64,000 nt of DNA from Pseudomonadota bacterium. Lineage in GTDB: Bacteria > Myxococcota_A > UBA796 > SXON01. Shown one piece after another: positions 43,687 to 54,249 of this stretch. Under the pieces are notes generated by a model. That model saw nothing but the letters and a program-made list of their open reading frames with translations. It had not been told where the DNA came from and made no database searches. Position 1 is the first letter of the stretch. Each line of letters begins with the position of its first letter. The stretch is from contig JAUXQH010000135.1 of NCBI GenBank assembly GCA_030685065.1, forward strand, positions 1 to 64,000, in the 5' to 3' direction. A program made the translations under genes and the position numbers.

Positions 43687-45290
43687 TCGGCGTCGTCCTC
43701 GTGCAGGCGGCGCTCGCGGCGCAAGTGGCCCTTCAGGTCGACAGCGACCAGATCCGCGAGGGTCAGGCGGTTCGGCTCGATCTGCTCGTGATCGACACCG
43801 TTCCGCGGGCAGTGCCGCGCCTCGAGGTGCCGGCGGGACTCCAGGTCGCCTACCGCGGGCAATCGCAGCAGCGGCAGATCATCAACTTCCAGTCGACCTC
43901 CTCGACGACCTTCAGCTACACGCTCACCGCTCTCCGGGCGGGTGAGTACGACGTGGGGCCGGTCACGGTGTCCACGGACGCCGGCGAGCTCGCCACGGCA
44001 CCGCTGCACGTGACCGTCACCGCCCGCGCCTCGGGAGGCGCCGAGGCGCTCACCGGCGACATCGGCGTGGACCACGTCTGGGTGGGCCAGGTGCTGATCT
44101 ACCACCTCCGCTTTCAGACCGAGAAGAACGTGGTCAGCGGCCGGTGGACACCGCCGGCGCCGTCGGGCTTCACGGCGGAGCCCACGGTCGAGCCGGTCAC
44201 CTCGGAGTACCGTCTGGACGAGGACGGCAAGCCCCTCTCCATCCAGGAGCTCTACTTCCCCCTCCGGGCGTCCGCGCCCGGAAAGTGGACGATCCCGGGC
44301 GGCGTCCTCCAAGCCCAGTACGCGGTGACCGAGAGCAACTCGAGGCGCAGGAACAGCCCGTTCGAGGGGATCGGTGCCTTCGGAAACGTGCGGTACGAGG
44401 TCTACTCCGCCGCTCCGCTCGATGTCGAGGTTCGGGACATCCCCGCCGCGGGGCGCCCCCCGGACGCCACGGATCTGGTCGGCCGCTACTCGGTCGAGGC
44501 GCGAACCTCGGAGGGCACCGCGCGGGTCGGGGACACGGTAACGGTCGAGGTCGTGGTCGAGGGGGACGGCGTGTTGGCAGGCTTCTCCCTGCCACCCCTC
44601 GCGGGGAACGCGTTCCGCGTGTACGACGATCAGCCCGTCGTCGAGTCGAACATCGAAGGCGGCGAGTACCACGCCAAGGCCACCTTCAAGCGCGCCATCG
44701 TGCCCCAGGCTCCGGGGGACATCGAGGTGCCGCCGATCGAGATCGCCTACTTCGACCCGGTGGACGGCGCCTGGGCGCGCGTGAGCACCAAGCCGATCCG
44801 CCTCTCGGTGGGCGGCGAGGCGAGCCAGGCCAGGGTGGCCTCTTTCGCCGAGGGTGGCGCGCCCCGGAACGTGGACGCCCTGGGGGAGGACATTCTCCCG
44901 GTGCGGACCGATGTCCGGCTGGCCCGCCCCTGGCCGCGGGCGCTCGCCCTCGCGCTGGTTGCGCCCGGGGCCCTGCTCCTCGCCGCCCAGGCCCTCCTCG
45001 GCCTCCGCGGGCGTAAGCCCCGCCTCGCGGAGCGCGCCCTCGGCTTCGAGGACCTTCCGGTCGACGCCGAGGCCCGGCTCGCCGGTGTGGAGCGGATTTT
45101 CCGCGAGCGGGTCGCGCGCCGGCTCGGAGTGACGACCGAGGCGCTGCGTCGCGAGGATCTCGCTGCGCTCGGGCCCGTGGCCGATGAGGCCGAGACGATC
45201 TACCGAGCCCTCGAGCGTCGACGCTACGGCGGTGAGGATGCCACCGTGTCCGAGGAGCGGGTCCGGGCGCTCGTGGAGTCGTGGGCATGA
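43683..45290 (+). CDS. BatD-family protein
   Basis: VALQVDSDQIREGQAVRLDLLV...GRYSVEARTSEGTARVGDTVTVEVVVEGDGVL; operon context. Confidence 0.8.
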   Translation: MIGVVLVQAALAAQVALQVDSDQIREGQAVRLDLLVIDTVPRAVPRLEVPAGLQVAYRGQSQQRQIINFQSTSSTTFSYTLTALRAGEYDVGPVTVSTDAGELATAPLHVTVTARASGGAEALTGDIGVDHVWVGQVLIYHLRFQTEKNVVSGRWTPPAPSGFTAEPTVEPVTSEYRLDEDGKPLSIQELYFPLRASAPGKWTIPGGVLQAQYAVTESNSRRRNSPFEGIGAFGNVRYEVYSAAPLDVEVRDIPAAGRPPDATDLVGRYSVEARTSEGTARVGDTVTVEVVVEGDGVLAGFSLPPLAGNAFRVYDDQPVVESNIEGGEYHAKATFKRAIVPQAPGDIEVPPIEIAYFDPVDGAWARVSTKPIRLSVGGEASQARVASFAEGGAPRNVDALGEDILPVRTDVRLARPWPRALALALVAPGALLLAAQALLGLRGRKPRLAERALGFEDLPVDAEARLAGVERIFRERVARRLGVTTEALRREDLAALGPVADEAETIYRALERRRYGGEDATVSEERVRALVESWA

Positions 45291-46024
45291 TCGCGCTGGC
45301 GCTTGCGGGTTGGTTGTCGGCGGCGGCGTTCGCCAGCGTGGAAGGACGCTTCGAGGAGGCCAACGCGGCGCTCGCGGCCGGGGATCTGCCGGCGGCCGAG
45401 GCCGGCTATCGGGCCGTGCTCGAGGAGCGGCCAGATGCAGGAGACATCTGGTACAACCTTGGGAACGTGCTCTATCGCCAGGAGCGCCACGCCGAGGCCG
45501 CGCTGGCCTGGCGCAACGCCGCGGCCCGCCTCCCGCGCGACCCCGACATCGACGCAAATCTCGACTTCGTGCGGCGTACCTTTCGCGACGGCCTGGTCGT
45601 GCCGGATCCCGTTCCCTGGTTCGCGCCGTGGCAGGTCGCGCTCACCGCGGACGAGGGCATCTGGCTGGGCGCGGCGTTGGCCGGCCTGGGCCTGCTCGCC
45701 GTTGCCGCGCGCCGCCGGGGCCCGCACCTTCCGCTCGCGCCGGTTGGGGTCGGCCTCGTCGTCGTGGGAGGCCTCCTCGCCGCGGGCGGGTTCGGCGAGG
45801 CGAGGATGCCGCCGGTGGCCGTCGTGCTCGTCTCCGAGGCCACCGCGACCTCGGATCTCGGGGGCGGCGTCGAGCTGTTCACCCTTCACGCTGGCGCCGA
45901 GGTCTCCACGGTCGAGAAGGAAGCCGGGCGCACGCTCGTGTCGCTCCCCGACGGGCGCAAGGGATGGCTTCCGAGCGAAGCGCTGGGCGTTGTGGATCCA
46001 TCTGGTCCGCCTCCGGTGTTATGA
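45287..46024 (+). CDS. BatE-like TPR/SH3-domain protein
   Basis: TPR (YNLGNVLYRQERHAEAALAWRNAAARLP), TM segments, SH3-like C-terminus; 4-bp overlap with BatD. Confidence 0.75.
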   Translation: MIALALAGWLSAAAFASVEGRFEEANAALAAGDLPAAEAGYRAVLEERPDAGDIWYNLGNVLYRQERHAEAALAWRNAAARLPRDPDIDANLDFVRRTFRDGLVVPDPVPWFAPWQVALTADEGIWLGAALAGLGLLAVAARRRGPHLPLAPVGVGLVVVGGLLAAGGFGEARMPPVAVVLVSEATATSDLGGGVELFTLHAGAEVSTVEKEAGRTLVSLPDGRKGWLPSEALGVVDPSGPPPVL

Positions 46025-46548
46025 CCGCGCGCGGAGGCGTCATGCATCGTCTGCTCCTCGCGTTGCTCTTTGTGGCCGGCTGCGGCTGGGAGGGCCGCGT
46101 CCGGCTCCTGTCCGACGTCGAGTTCGACCATTACTACGCCCTGAAGCCCTTCATGCCCGAGGAGGATCGCAAGGCGTTCCTCAAGCTGAAGACAGAAGAA
46201 GAGCGGAGCGCCTTCCTCAAGGAGAAGGGCCTGTGGGACCGCTTCTACAAGTACCCCGAGCACGTCCGCAAGGGCATCGTGTCCGGCGCGGTGCAGAACG
46301 GTTGGACCAAGGACATGGTGTACATGGCCTGGGGAGCGCCCTTCGACAAGCGTGCCCTCGCCGGTCGTCCCGCGCCCCGCTCCGAGCTGCTCGTCTACCG
46401 TTTCGAAAAGCAGGAGGACGGCACCGTGCTCGTCTACCTGCCGAACAGCAAGACCGAGTACAAGGCCGTTGAGCGCTTCACGCGCGATGTCTACCTGGAC
46501 AGCGACCAGGTGACCGAGATCGTCGAACGGAAAGGTTGGTCCCAGTAG
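46021..46548 (+). CDS. hypothetical lipoprotein
   Basis: MHRLLLALLFVAGCGWEG lipobox; 4-bp overlap with preceding gene. Confidence 0.7.
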   Translation: MTARGGVMHRLLLALLFVAGCGWEGRVRLLSDVEFDHYYALKPFMPEEDRKAFLKLKTEEERSAFLKEKGLWDRFYKYPEHVRKGIVSGAVQNGWTKDMVYMAWGAPFDKRALAGRPAPRSELLVYRFEKQEDGTVLVYLPNSKTEYKAVERFTRDVYLDSDQVTEIVERKGWSQ

Positions 46549-46567
46549 GCGTCGGGCTTTTGGTAGT

Positions 46568-46609
46568 CCGGTCCTCCCTTCCGGAGGAGACCGGGGTTTG
46601 GCGCCCCGG
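46568..46609. terminator. stem-loops downstream of the Bat operon
   Basis: CCGGTCCTCC/GGAGGAGACCGG (2-nt bulge) and CCGGGG/CCCCGG. Confidence 0.4.
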
Positions 46610-46670
46610 AACGCTGGCGATCGTCGATCGGTGCGTCTAAGGTAGCGTGGCCCGAGCCAGGAGCGAAGCG

Positions 46671-48269
46671 ATGAAGGTCTCCCTGATCAGCCCGTACCCG
46701 GACATCACGAACTACGGGCTCCGCTCGATCTCGTCGACGCTCCGCGCTGCCGGCCACACCACCCAGGTCATCTGCATGCCCGACTTCGCCGGCGACGGCG
46801 AGAGCGTGCACGTCCGGATGTCCGAGGATCGCTACTCGCCACAGGTGATCGAGCAGATGCTCGAGCTCGTGGCGGACTCGGACCTGGTCGGCGTCACGCT
46901 GATGACGCACTACTACGACTCCGCCCGGCAGATCACCAAGGCGATCCAGACCCACCTCGGGAAGCCCGTGATCTGGGGCGGGTTCCACCCCTCGGTGCGT
47001 CCCGACGAGTGCGCGCGCCAGGCGGAGTACGTGGCGATCGGCGACGCCGAAGACCTGATGCTGCAGCTCTGCGAGCGCCTCGAGAGCGGGGACTCCCAGA
47101 ACCTCCACGGCATCAAGTCGCTGGTGTGGCGCAAGGGGCAGGACGTAATCCGCAACGCGCCGGGCTCGCTCGAGCAAGAGCTCGACCGCTACCCCGCGCC
47201 CGACTTCTCCCGCGAGGATCACCACATCCTGTTCGAGGGGCAGCTGATGCCCGTCAGCAAGGATCTGCTCCGGCGCTACCTGCACAACGGCACGGTCAGC
47301 CGGATGTTCGGGCGCACCGGGTACCAGACCATGACCGGCCGCGGGTGTCCGCATGCCTGCACGTACTGCGGCAACAGCTTCTACCGGGATCTGTACAAGC
47401 GTCAGCGGTACGTCCGCTTCCGCTCCGTCGAGCACGTGATCGGCGAGCTCGAGGACGTGAAGCGCGAGTACCCCTTCATCGATTTCGTCTGGTTCTCGGA
47501 CGACTCGTTCTTCGGCCGTCCCCTCCCGGACCTGCTCGACTTCGCCCACCAGTACAAGACCCGCGTCGGCGACCCGTTCTACCTGCTCGGCAGCCCCGGC
47601 ACGATCACGGAGGAGAAGTACTCCGCCCTGGTCGATGCGGGTCTGCACTGCATCCAGATGGGCATGGAGCATGGCAGCAAGCGCATCCAGAAGCTCTTCA
47701 AGCGCTCGACGATGGGCAACGACAAGATCCTGAAGAGCGCCGAGATCATCACGAAGTTCACCGACCGTACGGCGCCGCCCCAGTACGACATCATCTACGA
47801 CCTCGCGTACGAGACCATCGAGGACAAGCTCGACACCTTGCGCCTCGTCGCGGAGCTGCCGAAGCCGTACCGGCTCCAGGTCTTCTCGGTCATCTACTAT
47901 CCGGGCACGTCGCTCCACACGCTCGCCGAGCGGGACGGCCTCGTGAACGACGAGAAGGCCGAGATCTACGACCGCATGTTCTTCGAGCGGCACGACAGCT
48001 ACACCAACACGCTTCTTTTCCTCGCGCGTTCGGGCCGCTTCCCACATCCGCTGCTCAAGGTGCTCATCGATCGGCGCGTCGTCGACGTGATGACCTCCGA
48101 CTACATGGCGCCCGCCGGAAACGTTGCCCGCGCCGCGATCCACGCGCTCCGCCAGGCGCTTCGCAGCCCCGCCGTCGAGCGCGCGAAGGCCCTCGGCACG
48201 TACCGGGCCCGCCTCGTCGGCATGACCGGCGCGGACGCCGGCGCTGCTGCTCCCGTGGCGGACGCGTAG
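46671..48269 (+). CDS. B12-binding-domain radical SAM protein
   Basis: VSLISPYPDITNYGLRSISSTLRAAGH; GRGCPHACTYCGNSFYR (CxxxCxxC). Confidence 0.88.
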   Translation: MKVSLISPYPDITNYGLRSISSTLRAAGHTTQVICMPDFAGDGESVHVRMSEDRYSPQVIEQMLELVADSDLVGVTLMTHYYDSARQITKAIQTHLGKPVIWGGFHPSVRPDECARQAEYVAIGDAEDLMLQLCERLESGDSQNLHGIKSLVWRKGQDVIRNAPGSLEQELDRYPAPDFSREDHHILFEGQLMPVSKDLLRRYLHNGTVSRMFGRTGYQTMTGRGCPHACTYCGNSFYRDLYKRQRYVRFRSVEHVIGELEDVKREYPFIDFVWFSDDSFFGRPLPDLLDFAHQYKTRVGDPFYLLGSPGTITEEKYSALVDAGLHCIQMGMEHGSKRIQKLFKRSTMGNDKILKSAEIITKFTDRTAPPQYDIIYDLAYETIEDKLDTLRLVAELPKPYRLQVFSVIYYPGTSLHTLAERDGLVNDEKAEIYDRMFFERHDSYTNTLLFLARSGRFPHPLLKVLIDRRVVDVMTSDYMAPAGNVARAAIHALRQALRSPAVERAKALGTYRARLVGMTGADAGAAAPVADA

Positions 48270-48313
48270 GACCGCGGGCGGTCACCGCCGACCAGGCAAG
48301 TTAGGGATCCTCG

Positions 48314-48847
48314 ATGGAACCTGCGGTTCAGAGCGTGAGCGTATGCGTAGAGCCGGCGGTCCCGGGGGACGCGCCCGCCATCCTGGCGCTCCATCGCCGG
48401 GTGCTGGCTGAGGGGCAGTGGTTCATCACCGAGCCGGACGAGTTCCCCGAGGGGGTGGACGCGAAGGTGGCGGTCATCCGGGACGCGGCGCGCTCGCAGA
48501 ATGGCGTGTTCCTCGTCGCACGCCACCAGCACGCGCTCGTCGGCTGGGCCCAGGTGGTGGGCGGAGGGCGTCGGCGCACGCGGCACGTCGGGCGCCTCGA
48601 GATGATGGTGGACGCGCGCGTGCGGGGGGTCGGCGTGGGCTCGGCCCTGCTTGCCGCGATCATCCACTGGGCCGAGGGGAGTGGAGCGGTCTACAAGCTC
48701 TCGTTGAACGTGTTCGCTCACAACGTCCGCGCGCTGGCGCTCTATGAGAAGTACGGCTTCGCGGAGGAGGGCCGCCGGGCGCGCGAGTACCGCTTCGCCG
48801 ACGGTTCCTGGCGCGATGACGTGCTCATGTTCCGGCTGGTCAAGTAG
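48314..48847 (+). CDS. GNAT-family N-acetyltransferase
   Basis: LEMMVDARVRGVGVGSALLAAIIHWAE; SLNVFAHNVRALALYEKYGFAEEGRRARE. Confidence 0.9.
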   Translation: MEPAVQSVSVCVEPAVPGDAPAILALHRRVLAEGQWFITEPDEFPEGVDAKVAVIRDAARSQNGVFLVARHQHALVGWAQVVGGGRRRTRHVGRLEMMVDARVRGVGVGSALLAAIIHWAEGSGAVYKLSLNVFAHNVRALALYEKYGFAEEGRRAREYRFADGSWRDDVLMFRLVK

Positions 48848-48851
48848 CCAT

Positions 48852-50201
48852 TCAGGCCTCGGGATCGCGCCATTCGGCCTCTCGCCGGTAGATCGTCCGC
48901 GCCGTGATCCCGAGCAGATTGGCGGCGAGGGAGCGGTCTCCATTGCATTGGCGCAGCGTCGCCTCGATCATTCGGCGCTCCACGTCGCGCAGGGGTGTGC
49001 CGGGCGTGAACACCAGGCGAGGCACCTCGTTCGTCGTCGAGGCGGCCGCGCGGATCGCGGGCGGGAGATCCCCCAGCCGCACCAGGTCCTCGCGGGCGAG
49101 CACGGCCGCGCGCTCCATCGCGTTCTCCAGCTCGCGGACGTTGCCGGGCCAGGGGTGCCGCTCGAGGGCGGCCAACGCTTCGGGCTCGATCCCGCGGAGC
49201 ACACGACCGTTGCGCGCACCGTGGGTCGACGCAAAGTGTCGGGCCAACAAGGCGATGTCCGCACGGCGCTCCCGGAGCGCCGGCACGTGGAGGCGGATGA
49301 CGTTGAGGCGGTAGTAGAGGTCAGGCCTGAGGCGCCCCTCCGCGACGGCCTGCTCCGGATCCCGGTTGGTCGCCGCGACGACGCGAACCTCCGTTCGGAT
49401 CGTCCGGGTGCCGCCCAGCCGCTCGTACTCGCCGTCCTGGAGTACGCGCAGCAGCTTCACCTGCAGGGGTAGGGGGATCTCGGTGACCTCGTCGAGGAAG
49501 ATGGTCCCGCCAGAAGCGAGGTCGAAGCGCCCCTCTTTGCGTCCGTGCGCCCCCGTGAACGCACCGGCCTCGTAGCCGAACAGCTCGCTCTCCAGCAGGT
49601 TCTCGGGAAGCGCGCCGCAGTTCACCGTGACCAGGCGGCCCGGGCGAGCGCTGACGGTGTGGATCCACCGCGCCAGCAGCCCCTTTCCCGTGCCGCTCTC
49701 GCCCGTGAGCAGCACCGACGCCATCGACGGGGCGACCTGCCGGGCCTCCTCCATGAGCGCGCGCAGCTCCCCGGACTGACCGATCAGCTCGCCGGGGGAG
49801 GCCTGAGCGATCTCCTGCCTCAACCGGAGATTTTCGCGGAGGAGGTCGTGCTTCTCCAGCGCTTTTCGCACCGAGGCGATGACCTCCGTGCGGCGGAGCG
49901 GCTTCGTCACGAAGTCGTAGGCCCCCTCCTTCATCGCCTCGACCGCGCTCTCGACCGTGCCGTAGGCGGTCACCAGGATCACCTGCACCTGCGGCGCCAC
50001 CTGTCGCGTGGCCCGTAGAAGCTCGAGTCCGCCCATTCCGGGCATCTTCAGATCGCTCACGACGACACCGATGTCGCCCTCGCGCAGGATCTCCAGGCCT
50101 TGCCGACCGTCCGCGGCGACCCGCACCGGCCAGCCTTCGCGCGTGAAGATGCGCTCGAGGGCCAGCCGATTGGACTCTTCGTCGTCGATGACCAGGATCA
50201 T
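48852..50201 (-). CDS. sigma54-dependent NtrC-family response regulator
   Basis: ILVIDDEESNRLAL receiver; LLTGESGTGKGLLARWIH; GAFTGAHGRKEGRFDLASGGTIFLDEV; Fis-type HTH end. Confidence 0.95.
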   Translation of the reverse strand: MILVIDDEESNRLALERIFTREGWPVRVAADGRQGLEILREGDIGVVVSDLKMPGMGGLELLRATRQVAPQVQVILVTAYGTVESAVEAMKEGAYDFVTKPLRRTEVIASVRKALEKHDLLRENLRLRQEIAQASPGELIGQSGELRALMEEARQVAPSMASVLLTGESGTGKGLLARWIHTVSARPGRLVTVNCGALPENLLESELFGYEAGAFTGAHGRKEGRFDLASGGTIFLDEVTEIPLPLQVKLLRVLQDGEYERLGGTRTIRTEVRVVAATNRDPEQAVAEGRLRPDLYYRLNVIRLHVPALRERRADIALLARHFASTHGARNGRVLRGIEPEALAALERHPWPGNVRELENAMERAAVLAREDLVRLGDLPPAIRAAASTTNEVPRLVFTPGTPLRDVERRMIEATLRQCNGDRSLAANLLGITARTIYRREAEWRDPEA

Positions 50202-50231
50202 GTGACAAGGTGTCTGTGGGCTGACACCCTG

Positions 50232-51893
50232 TCAAGCTGGAACGCGGATTCGAAAGGATGTGCCGCTCCCAGGGGCCGTTTCGCACGTGATGGACCCGCC
50301 GAGATCCTCGAGCGACTGCCGAGCGATCGCGAGGCCGAGGCCCGTACCGCGCGCGCGGGTCGTGTAGAAGGGGTCGAACACCCGCTCGGCGACCGCCTGC
50401 TCCATGCCCGGTCCATCGTCGCGGACCACGAACTCGAGCACCGGGCCATCCTTGTGGACGTGGATGCTGAGGTGCCGGGCGCCGGCCTCTCCGGCGTTGC
50501 GCACGAGGTTCAGCAGCGCGCGGCGTACGGTGTCGCCGTCCATCTCGACGGTGCCGAGGGGCGTTCCGGTGACCTCGGCGGTGACGCCCATGCGGCGCAG
50601 CGCCTCCTCTTCGAGCCCGACGATGCCTCGTGCGAGCGCGATCGGGTCTTCGTGCGTCGCCTCCGGGAGGCGGCGCCGCGCGAGGTCCAGGTATCGTTCG
50701 GTGACGCCCTCGAGCCGCCGGATCTCGGTGATGATCGTCGCGAGCAGAGACCCCGCCTCTTCGGAGTCGATCTCTTCGGTCATCAGCTCCGCGTGGAGGG
50801 AGATGGCGTTGAGCGGGTTGCGGACCTCGTGTGTGACTTGCGCGAGCATCTGGCCCACCAAGGCGAGGCGCTCGCTGCGTTGGAGTCGCTCGCGGTCGCG
50901 TTGTCGCTCGGTGACATCCTCGCCGAGCAGGATGGTGCCCCGCTCGTCGAAGGGCCGCACGATCACGTCCTGCAGGCGCTCCTGGAAGTGCAGGTTCTCG
51001 TGACGCCCGTGGTCGAGCGTGGCCAGGGCTGCGGGGAGCGGGGCGCCCTCTTGAAGTCCCCACAAGCCGCGCGCCGCGGGGTTGGCCATGCGAACGACGC
51101 CGCCCTCCACCACGGCGACCGCCGCCGCGATGTTGTCGAGCACGCGCTGAAGGTAGAGGGACAGCGCGTGCAGGGTGCGATCCCGCTCGTCGACGGCGCG
51201 CACCATCTGATCGAACGCGCGCGCGAGCGTGTGGATCTCCTCGATCGTGGCGGGGGGCATCGGTCCGGGACGCTCTCCCGCGGCCACGCGCCGCACCTGT
51301 TCGGTGAGGGTGGAGATCGGCCGCAACGCGGACCCGGTGAGCCACAACAAGAGGGCACCCAAGAGCACCGCGACGGCGAAGAGGCCGGCGGAGACGTTGC
51401 GCGCGCGGGTCTGGGCGGATGCCGCCTTCTGGCTCGACGCGGCGACACGCCCCTCGACCAGGGTCGAGAGCTGGAGGATCTTGTTGCGGAGCACGGCGCG
51501 CGCGGCGGCCTCGGCGTCGGTGCCGCTCGTCGAGCGCCAGGCCTTCACGGCCACCTCGACCTCCTCGATCTGACGGGAAGTTGCCTGCAGGGCCGCCCGC
51601 TCCTCGCTGTCCGGACGGAGGTCAGCGGTGCCGGACGCCAGGCGGGTCGCCTCCGCCAGGGTGGTGTCCAGCGTGCCCATGCCGGCGCGCTCGCGTTCGA
51701 TGAGCCCCACCATCCGTGCAGATTGGCGTGCGAGCGGGAGGTACACCCGGTTCACGACCTCCAGGGAGGCGCCGATCCGGGTGAGCTGGACCTGGTTGTA
51801 GGCCAGCGCCGCCAGGAAACAAAGGACACCGAGCCCGAGCCCTCCCAGGAGTCTCCCCCGCAGCGTCCGGAACCAGGTTCGGTTCAAAGTCAC
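50232..51893 (-). CDS. sensor histidine kinase (HAMP, PAS-like)
   Basis: LALVGQMLAQVTHEVRNPLNAISLHAELM H-box; VVRDDGPGMEQAVAERVFDPFYTTRARGTGLGLAI. Confidence 0.93.
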   Translation of the reverse strand: MTLNRTWFRTLRGRLLGGLGLGVLCFLAALAYNQVQLTRIGASLEVVNRVYLPLARQSARMVGLIERERAGMGTLDTTLAEATRLASGTADLRPDSEERAALQATSRQIEEVEVAVKAWRSTSGTDAEAAARAVLRNKILQLSTLVEGRVAASSQKAASAQTRARNVSAGLFAVAVLLGALLLWLTGSALRPISTLTEQVRRVAAGERPGPMPPATIEEIHTLARAFDQMVRAVDERDRTLHALSLYLQRVLDNIAAAVAVVEGGVVRMANPAARGLWGLQEGAPLPAALATLDHGRHENLHFQERLQDVIVRPFDERGTILLGEDVTERQRDRERLQRSERLALVGQMLAQVTHEVRNPLNAISLHAELMTEEIDSEEAGSLLATIITEIRRLEGVTERYLDLARRRLPEATHEDPIALARGIVGLEEEALRRMGVTAEVTGTPLGTVEMDGDTVRRALLNLVRNAGEAGARHLSIHVHKDGPVLEFVVRDDGPGMEQAVAERVFDPFYTTRARGTGLGLAIARQSLEDLGGSITCETAPGSGTSFRIRVPA

Positions 51894-52036
51894 CCCCGCC
51901 CCTCGGCTAACGTGCCCCGCTGGCGCTGCGGGGGCGTCGCTCTGTCGCGCCCTGTCACGGGCCGCCCAACGCCGGTTGCGGGGTAGGCGGTTTGTGATAC
52001 ACAGCGGCGGTTCCGCGCCCCAGTGCTGGAGGAAGG

Positions 52037-53104
52037 ATGATTTCGATGCGTTCCGTGCTGCTCTCTCTCTGTCTTCTTGGTCTTGCCGCTTGTGACGGAA
52101 GCGTCGGCGCGAAGGACGCCGCTGTCAGCCCCGAGGCAAAGGCCGATGTCGGCGAGACCCTCGCCAGCGTCAACGGGGAGGTCGTGGGCTCCAAGGAGTT
52201 CGAGCAGGCCGCGGCGCGCAAGGCTCCGGCCAGCGGCGACGCCCTCTCCGCCGAGGAGAAGAAGGAGGTCCTCGACTCCCTCGTCGAAGAGAAGCTCCTG
52301 TACGCGGAAGCCCTCCGCAAGCACCTGGATCGGGACCCCAAGGTCCAGAAGGTCATGGTCAACACGCTCCTCCGCGAGGACGTGTACAGCACCGTCAAGA
52401 ACGGTGACTTCAACGACGAGATGCTCCAGACCTACTACGAAGAGCACAAGAGCGAGTTCGTGGTCCCGGAGAAGGTGCAGATCAAGCGCATTCTCATCAA
52501 GGTGACCGAGGCGCGCCCCGACGACGCGGCGAAGCTCGAGGCCGAGCGGATTCGCGGCGAGATCGTGAAGACGCCGGACAGCTTCAAGGATCTCGCGGCG
52601 AAGTTCTCCGAAGATCCGTACAAGCGTCGCGGTGGCGACGTGGGCTTCGTCTCCAAGGAAGGCAAGCCGGGCCTCGACGCCGCCATCGTCGACAAGGCCT
52701 TCTCCCTCGAGACCGGCGCCGTGTCGGACGTGTTCAAGACCACGGACGGGTACAACGTCGTTCAGGTGGCCGCCCGTCGTGAGCAGGTCGAGCGCACGTT
52801 CCAGCAGATGAAGGGCTCCGTCCTTCGCAAGGTCAAGAACGACAAGATGAAGGAGCTGTACGACGGCTACGTCGCGAAGCTCAAGACCGGCGCGACGATC
52901 CAGATCGACGAGACCAAGGTCGCGGCGGTCGAGATCAAGAACAGCCGTCGTCCCTTCACGCCCGGCGGCGGCCTCCCCGGCGCCGGTGAGGGTGAGGAAG
53001 GCGAGGAAGGCGGCCTCGAAGCGGGCGGTGAGGACGAAGGCGCGGGGATGCCCGCCGTTCCCGCCGGCGCCGGCACGCCCCCCCCCGTCGCGCCCTCCAA
53101 CTAA
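52037..53104 (+). CDS. peptidylprolyl isomerase (parvulin-type) lipoprotein
   Basis: MRSVLLSLCLLGLAACDG; VQIKRILIKV...FKDLAAKFSEDPYKRRGGDVGFVSK. Confidence 0.85.
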   Translation: MISMRSVLLSLCLLGLAACDGSVGAKDAAVSPEAKADVGETLASVNGEVVGSKEFEQAAARKAPASGDALSAEEKKEVLDSLVEEKLLYAEALRKHLDRDPKVQKVMVNTLLREDVYSTVKNGDFNDEMLQTYYEEHKSEFVVPEKVQIKRILIKVTEARPDDAAKLEAERIRGEIVKTPDSFKDLAAKFSEDPYKRRGGDVGFVSKEGKPGLDAAIVDKAFSLETGAVSDVFKTTDGYNVVQVAARREQVERTFQQMKGSVLRKVKNDKMKELYDGYVAKLKTGATIQIDETKVAAVEIKNSRRPFTPGGGLPGAGEGEEGEEGGLEAGGEDEGAGMPAVPAGAGTPPPVAPSN

Positions 53105-53112
53105 GTACGTCG

Positions 53113-54249
53113 ATGTCGTTCGTCCTCCTGCTCGTGTCGTTGGCCGGGTTCGCGGCGGCGGAAGATCCGCAGCCTGGCGCGTCGGCCCCCGTACCGAGCA
53201 AGGAGGAGGCCGCGGTGCCGGCCGCCGCGGTTCCGGCCGCCGCGGTTCCGGCGATTCCCGCGCCCGCGCCCGTTCCGGTCGATTCGAGCGCTGCGGCGCC
53301 GGCGGCAGCGGCGGGTGTGGTCGTCGACCGCGTCGCCGCCGTCGTGAATGAAGACATCATCACCTTGAGCGAGGTCTACGCCTTCGGCGGGTCCTACATC
53401 GAAGAGGTGATCGCGGCGAGAGGCGCGGGCAGCCGGGCTTCCGCCGAGGCCGAGGTCGTGGAGCGTCTGCTCGAGCGCCAGCTCGTCGAGCAAGAGATGA
53501 CCGCGTTGAAACTCGATCTTGTCGATCAGGACGTCGACAGCTCGATCGCCGACATCGCCGAGCGCAACGGCATGGACATCGACGGGCTCCGGAAGGAGGT
53601 CGAGCGCAGTGGCATGGGCTGGGACCAATACCGCAGCGAGCTGAAGGAGAACCTGCGCGACATGAAGTTCGCGCAGACCGTGCTTCGTCCGCGCGTGAAC
53701 GTGACGGAGGACGAGCTGCGGGATGCGTGGCTGCGTGCGTCGCCGACAGCTCCCGCTACGGCTCGTGTGCAGGCACTCGTGCTCATGATCCCGCCCGGCG
53801 CCACCGAGGCCGAGCGGCAATCCTCCCGTGAAGCCGTGCTGGCCCGTGCGCGGTCGCTCCGCGACGAGGCGCGCGCCGGAGGCGACTTCGCCGCGCTCTC
53901 TCGGGCGAACGACCAGGGGCCGTTCGGCGAGCAGGGCGGAGAGATGGGCGTGTTCAAGCCCGGTGAGCTCGTGGACACGCTGGACAGCGTCATCGTGAAC
54001 ACCCCCGTCGGAGAGGTGAGCGATCCCATCGTCATCGGTGACGGGGTCTACCTGCTCCGCGTGGCCGAGCGGATCTCCGCCGCCAATGACTTCGAGGCCC
54101 GGCGCGCCGAGGTCTCCGAGCAGGTGTTCCAGTCCCGCCTCGAGGACGAGAAGGAGCGCTGGTTCCAGGAGGCCCGCCGTCGCGCGGTCATCCGGATCCT
54201 CCTCCCTGGAGCCTCCCAGGCGAGCCCAGGGGCCTCCCTCACTCAATGA
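53113..54249 (+). CDS. SurA-like peptidylprolyl isomerase/chaperone
   Basis: VVDRVAAVVNEDIITLSEV; FAALSRANDQGPFGEQGGEMGVFKPGELV. Confidence 0.85.
   Translation: MSFVLLLVSLAGFAAAEDPQPGASAPVPSKEEAAVPAAAVPAAAVPAIPAPAPVPVDSSAAAPAAAAGVVVDRVAAVVNEDIITLSEVYAFGGSYIEEVIAARGAGSRASAEAEVVERLLERQLVEQEMTALKLDLVDQDVDSSIADIAERNGMDIDGLRKEVERSGMGWDQYRSELKENLRDMKFAQTVLRPRVNVTEDELRDAWLRASPTAPATARVQALVLMIPPGATEAERQSSREAVLARARSLRDEARAGGDFAALSRANDQGPFGEQGGEMGVFKPGELVDTLDSVIVNTPVGEVSDPIVIGDGVYLLRVAERISAANDFEARRAEVSEQVFQSRLEDEKERWFQEARRRAVIRILLPGASQASPGASLTQ

Noticed and set aside
43023-45557. 844-aa minus-strand ORF
   Set aside because: Antisense to BatB/C and BatD genes, which are well supported.
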